Shown here piece by piece: positions 25,605 to 32,399 of a DNA stretch of 36,124 bases. Within the stretch, counting starts at the first letter, position 1. Each line of letters starts with the position of its first letter. Under the pieces are notes generated by a model. The model was not told the origin of the DNA and made no database searches. It saw nothing but the letters and a program-made list of their open reading frames with translations. The translations under genes were made by a program, and so were the position numbers. Source of the DNA: a virus; IMG/VR virus record IMGVR_UViG_3300025369_000036, positions 1-36,124 of that record, one strand, 5' to 3'.

Positions 25605-26200
25605 TGAGTATTGTATTAGATGGTTCTGCCGGAATAACTTTTCCTTCAGGTAATACACAAAGCAATGCAGCTCTTATTACTTCTGGTGGTACAATTGCTG
25701 GCAATTTAGCACTTGGTGGTAACTTAACATTCAATGCAGGCACTAACGGTATCACATTTAATAATACTGGTGCTACTGTAAATAGTTCGTTGAATGATTA
25801 CGAGACAGGTACTTGGACACCTGCTTGTTATTTTAATGGTTCTGCATCTAGCGGACAAGCTGGTGCTTTTAATGGTTTTTATACAAAGGTTGGAAATTCG
25901 GTTGTAGCAACCGGAAAAATTGATTTAACAAATTTAGGAAGTGGAACAGGTAATTTTACTATTGTAGGTCTACCATTTTCGGCAAATTCAAATTCAAACT
26001 TTAGAACAATTGGAACAATGTTTTGGAGTTCAACATCCTCGTCTCTTATAACAATAGTTCCATTACTTTCCGCTGGTTCAACTTCTATAGAAATTTTAGG
26101 ATCAACATCCGCAACAAATGGTTTATCAGATTTAACAAATTCTAATTTAAGCAATAGCACTTCTTTAAGGTTTGCTATAAGTTATATTACATCTTTCTAA
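25604..26200 (+). CDS. Tail adhesin with NDYETGTWTP-type tip
   Basis: This 198-residue protein has a front resembling that of the previous fibre (VLDGSAGITFPSGNTQSNA), a short shaft of Gly/Asn repeats (GGTIAGNLALGGNLTFNAG) and a tip domain beginning SLNDYETGTWTP at about 63, continuing with FYTKVGNSVVATGKIDLTN and VGLPFSANSN. It ends SYITSF. The NDYEtGTWTP domain is widespread at the end of phage and prophage fibre proteins; the same class occurs at 31649 and 32400. No small partner gene follows. Its ATG overlaps the stop of the partner gene upstream, so it is co-translated with the first fibre pair. Confidence 0.7.
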   Translation: MSIVLDGSAGITFPSGNTQSNAALITSGGTIAGNLALGGNLTFNAGTNGITFNNTGATVNSSLNDYETGTWTPACYFNGSASSGQAGAFNGFYTKVGNSVVATGKIDLTNLGSGTGNFTIVGLPFSANSNSNFRTIGTMFWSSTSSSLITIVPLLSAGSTSIEILGSTSATNGLSDLTNSNLSNSTSLRFAISYITSF

Positions 26201-26232
26201 TTCATACATAATGACATCATTAGGCTCACGAA

Positions 26233-26239
26233 CTAAATA
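26233..26239 (+). promoter_or_regulatory. Late promoter-like motif CTAAATA
   Basis: CTAAATA, preceded by A (ACTAAATA), lies five bases before the ATG at 26245. With T4 late spacing the first transcribed base would be the A of that ATG. It differs from TATAAATA in two of eight bases. Confidence 0.3.
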
Positions 26240-26244
26240 ATACC

Positions 26245-27432
26245 ATGCCAATCATAACAGCCGTATCATCACCAACCACAGCATTAATCACCAGCACATC
26301 TGATGCTTCTGGTAATATTTCGTTTGTTACTGCCGGTTCTACGGCAATGACACTTGATACAAATCAGAATACTACACATACAGGTTCGGTTTCAGCACCA
26401 AATACATTCAGTTATAAAAATCGTATTATCAATGGTGATTTCAGAATCAGTCAATATAATGCCAACAGTTCAGTTACTGCTGTTCATAACACATATGCAA
26501 TTGATAGGTTTGTTCCTTTCTTAGATTCTTCAGGTTATTTTAATATTGGCCAGAACTTAAATTCGGCAAATCCACCAGCAGGATTTACAAACTATCTAGG
26601 GGTACAATCCACTTCTACATACGCACAATCTGGTGGTAACAGATATGGTATTAGAATGAAGATGGAAGGATATTCTATTGCCGATTTGGCATGGGGTACC
26701 GGTTCAGCCAAAGCAGTTACATTAAGTTTTTGGGCGCAATCAAGTCAAACAGGTAATTATGGTGGATGTATTCAACAAGGTACTGGTGGATACAACTACT
26801 TATTTTCATACAATATTACTTCTGCAAATACATGGCAATTCTTTACAATTGTAATTCCCGGTCCAACAGGTGGTGGTACATGGACAACCAACAGTAATAC
26901 TGGATGGACACTATGGTTAGATGTTGGTTCAGGTACATCGAATCAAGGTACTGCATACACTTGGGGAAATACAGGTTTAGCACCAACAGGTTCTGCAACT
27001 ATTCTGAATGCAACCAATACAACATTATATTGGACAGGTTTTCAATTAGAAAAAGGTAACATTGCAACACCATTTGAATATTTGGAATACGGACATCAAT
27101 TGAGAATGTGTCAAAGATATTACTGTACAGGTTTTAGTTATCCAGTAATTATTGCTGGCTCAACCACATCTATACCAGTGGTTAAATATCCTGTTGAAAT
27201 GAGAGCAGGTCCTTCCGTAAGTTACACTTCTGGTTTATATTCATGGAATCCTGTAAGTTCGAATCAACCCATAAACTCAGTTAGTTCAATACCTTCCGAT
27301 GCTGCAGGAACAAGCGGTACTCGTTTTAATACTACAACTTCTGGTATGTCTTCTGTAACGGCAGGTATGGCAGGATTTACATATCAAGCAGTAACAGGTG
27401 TCGGTAGTTTCAATTTCTCAGCGGAGCTATAA
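26245..27432 (+). CDS. Tail fibre adhesin with CQRYY-type C-terminal domain
   Basis: This 395-residue protein has a front of about 55 residues different from its neighbours (VSSPTTALITSTSDASGNIS), then SAPNTFSYKNRIINGDFRIS (about 50-69), the start of the shared domain. Later landmarks are PPAGFTNYLGVQSTS, TLSFWAQSSQTGNYGG, ANTWQFFTIVIPGP, YWTGFQLEKGNIATPFEYLE and LRMCQRYYCTG (about 288-298). It ends FNFSAEL. The codons for Ala-Glu (GCGGAG) provide GGAG at 27423-27426, seven bases before the ATG of the partner gene at 27434. A fibre tip binding cell-surface sugar is inferred. Confidence 0.75.
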   Translation: MPIITAVSSPTTALITSTSDASGNISFVTAGSTAMTLDTNQNTTHTGSVSAPNTFSYKNRIINGDFRISQYNANSSVTAVHNTYAIDRFVPFLDSSGYFNIGQNLNSANPPAGFTNYLGVQSTSTYAQSGGNRYGIRMKMEGYSIADLAWGTGSAKAVTLSFWAQSSQTGNYGGCIQQGTGGYNYLFSYNITSANTWQFFTIVIPGPTGGGTWTTNSNTGWTLWLDVGSGTSNQGTAYTWGNTGLAPTGSATILNATNTTLYWTGFQLEKGNIATPFEYLEYGHQLRMCQRYYCTGFSYPVIIAGSTTSIPVVKYPVEMRAGPSVSYTSGLYSWNPVSSNQPINSVSSIPSDAAGTSGTRFNTTTSGMSSVTAGMAGFTYQAVTGVGSFNFSAEL

Positions 27433-27433
27433 A

Positions 27434-27598
27434 ATGTTCACATATCAGTTATGTCCAAAAGATAAAGATGGAAAAGACCAAGGATGTGTTAAAAGGTCAG
27501 ATGGTTGGGTAATTCCTTTTCATCCTGATAATACGATGTATCAAGAATACTTGAAGTGGGTTGCAGAAGGTAATACGCCTTCTCCCGCTGACGAATAA
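27434..27598 (+). CDS. Small fibre-partner protein (short type)
   Basis: A 54-residue protein starting at the ATG one base after the fibre stop; an ATG further upstream in the same frame lies inside the fibre gene and is unlikely to be used, because the GGAG site is correctly placed for 27434. The sequence has CVKRSDGWVIPFHPDN (about 18-33), then MYQEYLKWVAEGNTPSPADE at the end, the pattern of small tail-chaperone-like proteins found behind fibre genes in many phages. It lacks the C-terminal DAxGN extension seen in the long type. Confidence 0.7.
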   Translation: MFTYQLCPKDKDGKDQGCVKRSDGWVIPFHPDNTMYQEYLKWVAEGNTPSPADE

Positions 27599-27601
27599 AT
27601 A
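27594..27601 (+). promoter_or_regulatory. Late promoter-like motif AATAAATA
   Basis: AATAAATA overlaps the stop codon of the partner gene and lies 23 bases before the ATG at 27625. It is one base from the T4 late consensus. It would drive the two fibre-partner pairs 27625-30466. Confidence 0.4.
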
Positions 27602-27624
27602 AACAAATAACATAGAGAAATTCA

Positions 27625-28812
27625 ATGAGTTTACAACAGATTACCGCTAACGATATTCTAAGCTTACCTGCAAACACGGTAAGTAATACTCAGTTTACGG
27701 CCGGTGCGGTTGAGAATTATATGACATCGACTGGCGTACCATTCAGCTACAGAAACATTATTCATAATGGTGAGATGTTGATTGACCAACATTTCAATGG
27801 TGCAAATACCGTAATGACATCTTCTATGGCCGTAGATAGATGGGGCGGAAATTGTTATAGTGGTACAACTGCAAACACACTTTATTCACAACAAGTAGTT
27901 GATGCACCGACAGGTTTTTACAATTCATTAAAAATTACATGTACTTCAGGTGTAGCTACTTCTTCTAATGCTAACGGTAGAAGAAATCTTTCGCAATATA
28001 TTGAAGGTGTATTCTCAAATCATCTGAATTGGGGCACAACATATGCAAGACCAATAACAATGAGTTTTTGGGCTAAAAGTTCATTAACTGGTGCTCATGC
28101 TGTTAGTTTGCAATCAAATAATCAAGCATATTCATATGCTACAACTTATACAATTTCAACTGCCAATACTTGGCAATATTTTGTATTAAATATTCCTGCA
28201 CCACCATCTGCATCTTCTGGAAATTGGACTGCAAATAATATAGCAAACATATTAACATTTTGGGATTTAGGCCAAGGTTCTTCTATTACTGCTTCATCAT
28301 CAGGTCAATTAAATTCATGGCAAGCAGCAGACTTACGTGGTTATGCTAATGCAGTTCATATTGCTGATACAACTGGTGCTACATGGCAGATTACTGGTGT
28401 TCAAATGGAACCAGGTACTACTGCAACACCATTTGAACATAGACCATATTCATTAGAGTTTGCTATTTGTCAAAGATATTTTGAACAATCGTATGATTAT
28501 GGTGTTCTTCCTGGAACAGCTACAACCGCAGGACAGATTGGTAGTTCAGGTATCCAAGGAGGAAATACAACAGGTGAAATAGATGCTGGGTTTAATTTTA
28601 AAGTTACTAAGAGAGCTTCTCCATCTTTAAATTATTGGGACACCGCAGGTAACTCAGGTAAATGTAATAGAACGCAAATGGGTGTATCGCAAACAAACAA
28701 TCAATCTGTTGCAACCAATTATTCAGGAACAAATAATGTTGTTGTATATTCAGGTTCTGGTGTAAGTGCTGGTCAAATATACTTCCACTATACTGCTTCT
28801 GCGGAGATATAA
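27625..28812 (+). CDS. Tail fibre adhesin with CQRYF-type C-terminal domain
   Basis: This 395-residue protein begins SLQQITANDILSLPANTVSN. The shared tip domain starts at about 45 with PFSYRNIIHNGEMLIDQHFN, a more diverged version, and continues with VDRWGGN, PTGFYNSLKITCTSG, MSFWAKSSLTGAH, ANTWQYFVLNIP, TWQITGVQMEPGTTATPFEH and LEFAICQRYFEQS. The end is FHYTASAEI, with GGAG at 28803-28806 eight bases before the partner ATG. The internal sequence WDLGQGSSI also occurs in the fibre at 33608, suggesting these two are the closest pair in the array. Confidence 0.75.
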   Translation: MSLQQITANDILSLPANTVSNTQFTAGAVENYMTSTGVPFSYRNIIHNGEMLIDQHFNGANTVMTSSMAVDRWGGNCYSGTTANTLYSQQVVDAPTGFYNSLKITCTSGVATSSNANGRRNLSQYIEGVFSNHLNWGTTYARPITMSFWAKSSLTGAHAVSLQSNNQAYSYATTYTISTANTWQYFVLNIPAPPSASSGNWTANNIANILTFWDLGQGSSITASSSGQLNSWQAADLRGYANAVHIADTTGATWQITGVQMEPGTTATPFEHRPYSLEFAICQRYFEQSYDYGVLPGTATTAGQIGSSGIQGGNTTGEIDAGFNFKVTKRASPSLNYWDTAGNSGKCNRTQMGVSQTNNQSVATNYSGTNNVVVYSGSGVSAGQIYFHYTASAEI

Positions 28813-28814
28813 TC

Positions 28815-28967
28815 ATGTACGAAATTTACACATCACCAGTTGGCGAACAATACATATTAAGATTAGAAGATAACGCACACATTCCAATGGTTGAAGGTAA
28901 TATGGATTACCAAAAATATTTAAAGTGGGTTAGTGAAGGTAATACTGCTAACACAATACAGGGATAA
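28815..28967 (+). CDS. Small fibre-partner protein (short type, 50 residues)
   Basis: This very short gene starts two bases after the fibre stop and is supported by the GGAG site eight bases upstream and by its likeness to the other partners. The protein reads MYEIYTSPVGEQYILRLED, then NAHIPMVEGNMDYQKYLKW and VSEGNTANTIQG. The IP-x4-N-x-DYQ-x-Y core is kept although the usual PFDPDN is changed to PMVEGN. It ends three bases before the next fibre ATG at 28971. Confidence 0.75.
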   Translation: MYEIYTSPVGEQYILRLEDNAHIPMVEGNMDYQKYLKWVSEGNTANTIQG

Positions 28968-28970
28968 TAA

Positions 28971-30260
28971 ATGAGTTTAACACAAGTACAAACTGGTATG
29001 ATTTCTGGAGTACCTATTCAGGTCTCTACGAATGGTGCTATCACAACCGTAAGTTCTAATAATGCTTCAGCCATTACACTTGATGGTGCACAGAACGCTA
29101 CGTTTACTAATGCGGTTAAGACAAGTACAATTACTACAACTGCTGGAAATAATGGTGCTTTGGCAGTAAATGCCAGCACAACATTTAATAATAATATTTC
29201 AGCACCAAACACATTCGGTTTTAAGAACCGTATTATTAATGGTAATATGGCAATCGACCAAAGAAATAGTGGATCACTTATAAATCCGGCAGTTAATGGT
29301 TCTTATTGTGTAGATAGATGGACAACAAGAACCAGCCAAACCACATATTATAAAATACAACAAAATGCAGGTTCGGTAACACCACCTCCAGGGTTTTCAA
29401 ATTATCTAGGAGTTACATCATTAAATTCATCATCTTTAGGATCTACTGATTATGCTTTTATTGCTCAATACATTGAAGGTTTAAATTGTCAAGATTTAAA
29501 TTGGGGAACTTCAAACGCTAAAACCATAACACTTTCTTTTTGGGTGCAATCATCTTTAACAGGAACTTTTGGTGGTGCAATTAGAAATTACCAAAATAGT
29601 TCTAATGGTTGTTATGTGTTTTCTTATAACATTCCAGTCTCAAATACTTGGACTTATGTTTCAGTTACTATTCCAGGACCAACGACAGGAGGTTCTTCTC
29701 AATGGCCAACAACCAACTCTGGATTTTTAGAGCTTGATTTTACTTTTGGTGTTGGAGCTACATATTCTGGTTCACCAGGTTCTTGGTTATTAAGCAATAA
29801 TATTGCTCCTACCGGAGCAGTATCCGTAGTCGGTACATCAGGCGCAACCTTCTACATTACAGGTGTTCAACTAGAAGTAGGAACTCAAGCAACATCTTTT
29901 GATTATCGTCCTTATGGTACTGAGTTGGCTTTGTGTCAGAGGTATTTTACTCAGTTAACAGCAGGTAGTGGAGCTTATACTGGTTTTGGAGCTGGTGTTT
30001 GGGGTGGAACTTCACAAGGAAATATATATTTAAAATATCCAACATCTATGAGAACCTCTCCTACATTTAATTATAGTAATGTATGCGTTAGCGATGGTGT
30101 TAATAATTTAAGCGTTACTTCTGTTACCAATTTCTTTGGTGGATCAGATAGTGGTCTGGTTACATTAGCTGTTAGTGGAAGTACAACGCAATATCGAGGC
30201 GCTTATTTATCTGCAAATAATAACACTTCTGCATATATTAATTTTTCAGCGGAGCTGTAA
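28971..30260 (+). CDS. Tail fibre adhesin with CQRYF-type C-terminal domain
   Basis: This 429-residue protein has a longer front (about 80 residues, with QVQTGMISGVPIQVSTNG and a short Asn/Thr shaft), then NTFGFKNRIINGNMAIDQRN (near 79-98). The shared domain continues with VDRWTTR, PPGFSNYLGVTSLN, LSFWVQSSLTGTFGG, NTWTYVSVTIPGP, GATFYITGVQLEVG and YGTELALCQRYFTQL. It ends YINFSAEL; GGAG at 30251-30254 lies five bases before the overlapping partner ATG (TAATG). The inner part is nearly the same as in the 24323 gene (a run of SLTGxFGG, FYITGVQLE, FDYRPYGTE), so recombination between them is possible. Confidence 0.75.
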   Translation: MSLTQVQTGMISGVPIQVSTNGAITTVSSNNASAITLDGAQNATFTNAVKTSTITTTAGNNGALAVNASTTFNNNISAPNTFGFKNRIINGNMAIDQRNSGSLINPAVNGSYCVDRWTTRTSQTTYYKIQQNAGSVTPPPGFSNYLGVTSLNSSSLGSTDYAFIAQYIEGLNCQDLNWGTSNAKTITLSFWVQSSLTGTFGGAIRNYQNSSNGCYVFSYNIPVSNTWTYVSVTIPGPTTGGSSQWPTTNSGFLELDFTFGVGATYSGSPGSWLLSNNIAPTGAVSVVGTSGATFYITGVQLEVGTQATSFDYRPYGTELALCQRYFTQLTAGSGAYTGFGAGVWGGTSQGNIYLKYPTSMRTSPTFNYSNVCVSDGVNNLSVTSVTNFFGGSDSGLVTLAVSGSTTQYRGAYLSANNNTSAYINFSAEL

Positions 30261-30466
30261 TGTATAAATTACCAATAATATTTCAAGAACAAACAAAACC
30301 AACTTGCGTAATAAGATCCGATGGGGCGGCTATTCCATTTGATCCAGACAACACAGACTACCAACAATTCAAAAAAGACATCCAAAACGGAGTAGTCTTA
30401 AACGATGCTGAAGGTAATCCTATTACCGGAACGGCTCTAACGACCTTCTTAAACACATTGCCATAA
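30260..30466 (+). CDS. Small fibre-partner protein (long type)
   Basis: The 68-residue product begins MYKLPIIFQEQTKPTCVIRS and has the core DGAAIPFDPDNTDYQQFKKD (about 21-40), then a NGVVLNDAEGNPITG segment and the end FLNTLP. It is closely related to the partner at 25395 over its last 40 residues, and their fibres (28971 and 24323) are also each other's close relatives, so fibre and partner appear to travel together. The start overlaps the fibre stop. A tail-fibre assembly chaperone role is inferred. Confidence 0.75.
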   Translation: MYKLPIIFQEQTKPTCVIRSDGAAIPFDPDNTDYQQFKKDIQNGVVLNDAEGNPITGTALTTFLNTLP

Positions 30467-30469
30467 ATA
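30462..30469 (+). promoter_or_regulatory. Late promoter-like motif CATAAATA
   Basis: CATAAATA overlaps the stop of the partner gene and lies 23 bases before the ATG of the homing endonuclease at 30493. It is one base from TATAAATA. It was probably the promoter of the fibre gene that the endonuclease gene now separates from it. Confidence 0.45.
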
Positions 30470-30484
30470 GAATATAACATAAAG
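30470..30484 (+). repeat. 15-base leader repeat, copy 1
   Basis: GAATATAACATAAAG here is identical to 32378-32392, where it lies in the leader of the fibre gene at 32400. Both copies stand directly behind a late promoter-like motif and before an ATG. Confidence 0.8.
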
Positions 30485-30492
30485 AATAACAC

Positions 30493-31224
30493 ATGACTTC
30501 CGTGGCTCATTTATATCGTATAGAGAACCTGAAAACAGGTGAATACTATATTGGTAAACACAATGGAATTACACAGAAGAAAACTCAAAGCAATAAATTG
30601 TATTGGGGTTCTGGTGATAGAATAAAAAGACAAATTAGGAAGTATGGTGTAGAGAATTTTAAATATGAAGTTTTGGTAATTGCTGAAGAAGATTACATAT
30701 ATGACCTAGAGAAAAGGTATGTAACTGTGGATCTTATTGAGAGTGATGAGAAATGTTTGAATTTGGTGGGTGGTGGATTTGGTCCTAGTGGATTAACAGA
30801 ACAAACCAGAAATAAACTCAGGTTATCTACCCTTAACGAACGTAAAAAAAATCCAGAAAAATGGAAAGAAGCTGCAAAAAAAGCAGGCCTCAATAAAAGA
30901 GGAATAATATTTTCCGAAGAACACAGAAAAAAAATCAGCGATGCTGGTAAAGGTAAAGATCCTTGGAATAAAGGCAAAACAAATACTATATCAGAAGAAG
31001 GTTTAAAAGTTTTAAAAGAAAAATGTAAAAAACTTACTTCTAATATGGTTTGGGTGAATAATGGATTACAAAATAAAAGACCACAAAAAGAAGATGTTCA
31101 AAAATATCTAAATGATGGATGGGTTGAAGGTAGATTGCGTGATTATATTGATGATAAATATAAAGAACAATGTAGACAAAGAAGTTTTAAGCGTTGGCAA
31201 AAAACTAAGAATTCTGGAGAATAA
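30493..31224 (+). CDS. GIY-YIG homing endonuclease, Seg-like with NUMOD3 region
   Basis: This 243-residue protein has an N-terminal GIY-YIG nuclease domain: HLYRI at 6-10, EYYIGK at 17-22, YWGSGDRIKRQIRKYG at 37-52 (catalytic Arg within it) and the likely metal-binding Glu73 in DLEKRYV. Residues 98-165 hold NUMOD3-type DNA-binding repeats (GLTEQTRNKLRLS and FSEEHRKKISDAGKG, then PWNKGK). The C-terminus is Lys-rich. Free-standing enzymes of this type spread their own gene by cutting phage DNA that lacks it. The Lys/Glu-rich composition contrasts with the Thr/Asn/Gly-rich fibres around it. It lies between a late promoter and a fibre frame whose start codon it appears to have taken over. Confidence 0.9.
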   Translation: MTSVAHLYRIENLKTGEYYIGKHNGITQKKTQSNKLYWGSGDRIKRQIRKYGVENFKYEVLVIAEEDYIYDLEKRYVTVDLIESDEKCLNLVGGGFGPSGLTEQTRNKLRLSTLNERKKNPEKWKEAAKKAGLNKRGIIFSEEHRKKISDAGKGKDPWNKGKTNTISEEGLKVLKEKCKKLTSNMVWVNNGLQNKRPQKEDVQKYLNDGWVEGRLRDYIDDKYKEQCRQRSFKRWQKTKNSGE

Positions 31225-31226
31225 AA

Positions 31227-31649
31227 ATTTCTTATTTAGGATCAGTTCCCACATCCGGCACCTTTCGTAGTGATTACTTTTCGGGTAATGGCTCTGCTAC
31301 GACCTTTAATTTGTCATACGGAACAGGGAATGAAAGCTCTGTTCTTGCCATTATTTCTGGTGTAGTTCAGGCTGCCTATACATACTCTTTAAATAACGGA
31401 CAAATTGTATTCTCTGCACCTCCACCAGCAGGTACTAACAATATTGAAATCAGGTACCTTGGAGAAAAGGTTCTTGTAAACCCATATCTGTCTGCTGATT
31501 CATTTGGTATCATCAGAATTAATTCAAACATCATCACAACAAACACAGTAATCTCTTTAGGTTACAATGGTAGTTCTACTGGTCCTATTTCAATTGCCAA
31601 TGGTATTACTGTACAAGTATCTAATAACTCAGTCTGGAAGATAATATAA
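31227..31649 (+). CDS. Tail adhesin frame without ATG, probable ATT start, GPI-type tip
   Basis: From ATT at 31227 the frame is open for 140 codons and reads ISYLGSVPTSGTF, matching the start MSYLGSSTT of the gene at 23450. It has one GNGSATTFNL module, with VVQAAYTYSLNNGQIVFSAP, and a tip YNGSSTGPISIANGITVQV ending SVWKII. The stretch contains no ATG codon in frame. GGAG at 31216-31219, inside the end of the endonuclease gene, lies seven bases before ATT, the same spacing as in the fibre-partner pairs, so ATT initiation is plausible. An alternative is TTG at 31311, which would drop the conserved start. It could also be a silenced gene. Confidence 0.6.
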   Translation: MSYLGSVPTSGTFRSDYFSGNGSATTFNLSYGTGNESSVLAIISGVVQAAYTYSLNNGQIVFSAPPPAGTNNIEIRYLGEKVLVNPYLSADSFGIIRINSNIITTNTVISLGYNGSSTGPISIANGITVQVSNNSVWKII

Positions 31650-32371
31650 TGGCAGGAACAATTCAAGCTGATTTTCTACAACCACAATCTTCTGCTGGTT
31701 TAAGTATTCTAAATCCATCAGGTAACACCGTGATGGCATCGGTTAACTCTGCTGGTATCTTCTCATCTACTGGTTCTTTGTTGGTTGCTAATACGGGTAA
31801 CGTATTTACTACTGGAAATATAGTCGCTTCAAATGTATCTACAAGTATTATATCAAATGCAAATGGCGGTACCAACTTAACTTTAAATACAAACAATACT
31901 ACTTCATTAGCATCTACATTGTATATGAATGGTAATATATCATTCGCCAATGGTGCTGGTGGTATTATATTTAATAATGCTTCTGCTACCACAAATAGTA
32001 CATTGAATGATTATGAAGTGGGAACATATACTCCAACAGACCAATCAGGAGCAGGATTAACTTTTACTTTTGCAAGAACTTCTATCTATACAAAAATTGG
32101 TAATCTTGTAAATGTACAAATAGATATGACATTTCCATCAACAGCAAATTCTAGCACAGCCTCTATAAGTTTACCCTTTACAAATATAAATTTTTATGGT
32201 GGTGGAATATTGATTGAAAATGGTGGATATGGATCAGTATTAAGCTCGGAAGTTGCTGCAGGTGGGTCTACATTTTCTATATTAAACACAGCTTCAAACA
32301 GCGGTTTGACAAATGCTAACTTGAGTGGAAAAAGACTTATTTTCTTGATTAATTACCGTGCGACATTCTAA
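31649..32371 (+). CDS. Tail adhesin with NDYEVGTYTP-type tip
   Basis: This 240-residue protein has a front GTIQADFLQPQSSAGLSILN, then a short region with NTVMASVNSAGIFSSTGSLL, a Gly/Asn repeat shaft (LYMNGNISFANGAGGIIFNN) and a tip beginning STLNDYEVGTYTP at about 116. The tip continues with SIYTKIGNLVNVQIDMTFPS and ISLPFTNINF and ends LINYRATF. It belongs to the same class as 25604 and 32400, without a small partner gene. Its ATG overlaps the stop of the frame before it, so its expression would depend on translation of that frame or on a site of its own. Confidence 0.7.
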   Translation: MAGTIQADFLQPQSSAGLSILNPSGNTVMASVNSAGIFSSTGSLLVANTGNVFTTGNIVASNVSTSIISNANGGTNLTLNTNNTTSLASTLYMNGNISFANGAGGIIFNNASATTNSTLNDYEVGTYTPTDQSGAGLTFTFARTSIYTKIGNLVNVQIDMTFPSTANSSTASISLPFTNINFYGGGILIENGGYGSVLSSEVAAGGSTFSILNTASNSGLTNANLSGKRLIFLINYRATF

Positions 32372-32374
32372 ATA
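32368..32374 (+). promoter_or_regulatory. Late promoter-like motif CTAAATA
   Basis: CTAAATA overlaps the stop of the upstream fibre (TCTAAATA as eight bases) and lies 25 bases before the ATG at 32400. It is close to the T4 late consensus and is followed by the 15-base leader repeat. Confidence 0.35.
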
Positions 32375-32377
32375 ACC

Positions 32378-32392
32378 GAATATAACATAAAG
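32378..32392 (+). repeat. 15-base leader repeat, copy 2
   Basis: GAATATAACATAAAG is identical to 30470-30484. Here it lies between the promoter-like motif and the fibre ATG at 32400. Confidence 0.8.
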
Positions 32393-32399
32393 TAAAACC

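Noticed and set aside
26201-26244. Transcription terminator between the fibres at 25604 and 26245
   Set aside because: No stable inverted repeat or T-run is present in these 44 bases.
27398-27433. Upstream ATG at 27398 as the start of the partner gene
   Set aside because: It would add 12 residues overlapping the fibre end; the ATG at 27434 has a correctly spaced GGAG and gives the same start position as the other partner genes relative to the fibre stop.
31663-31992. 109-codon minus-strand frame opposite the fibre at 31649
   Set aside because: A shadow of the Thr/Asn/Gly-rich coding strand; similar long antisense frames occur opposite other fibres (for example 25879-26160 and 30693-30977). 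No promoter or start site supports it.
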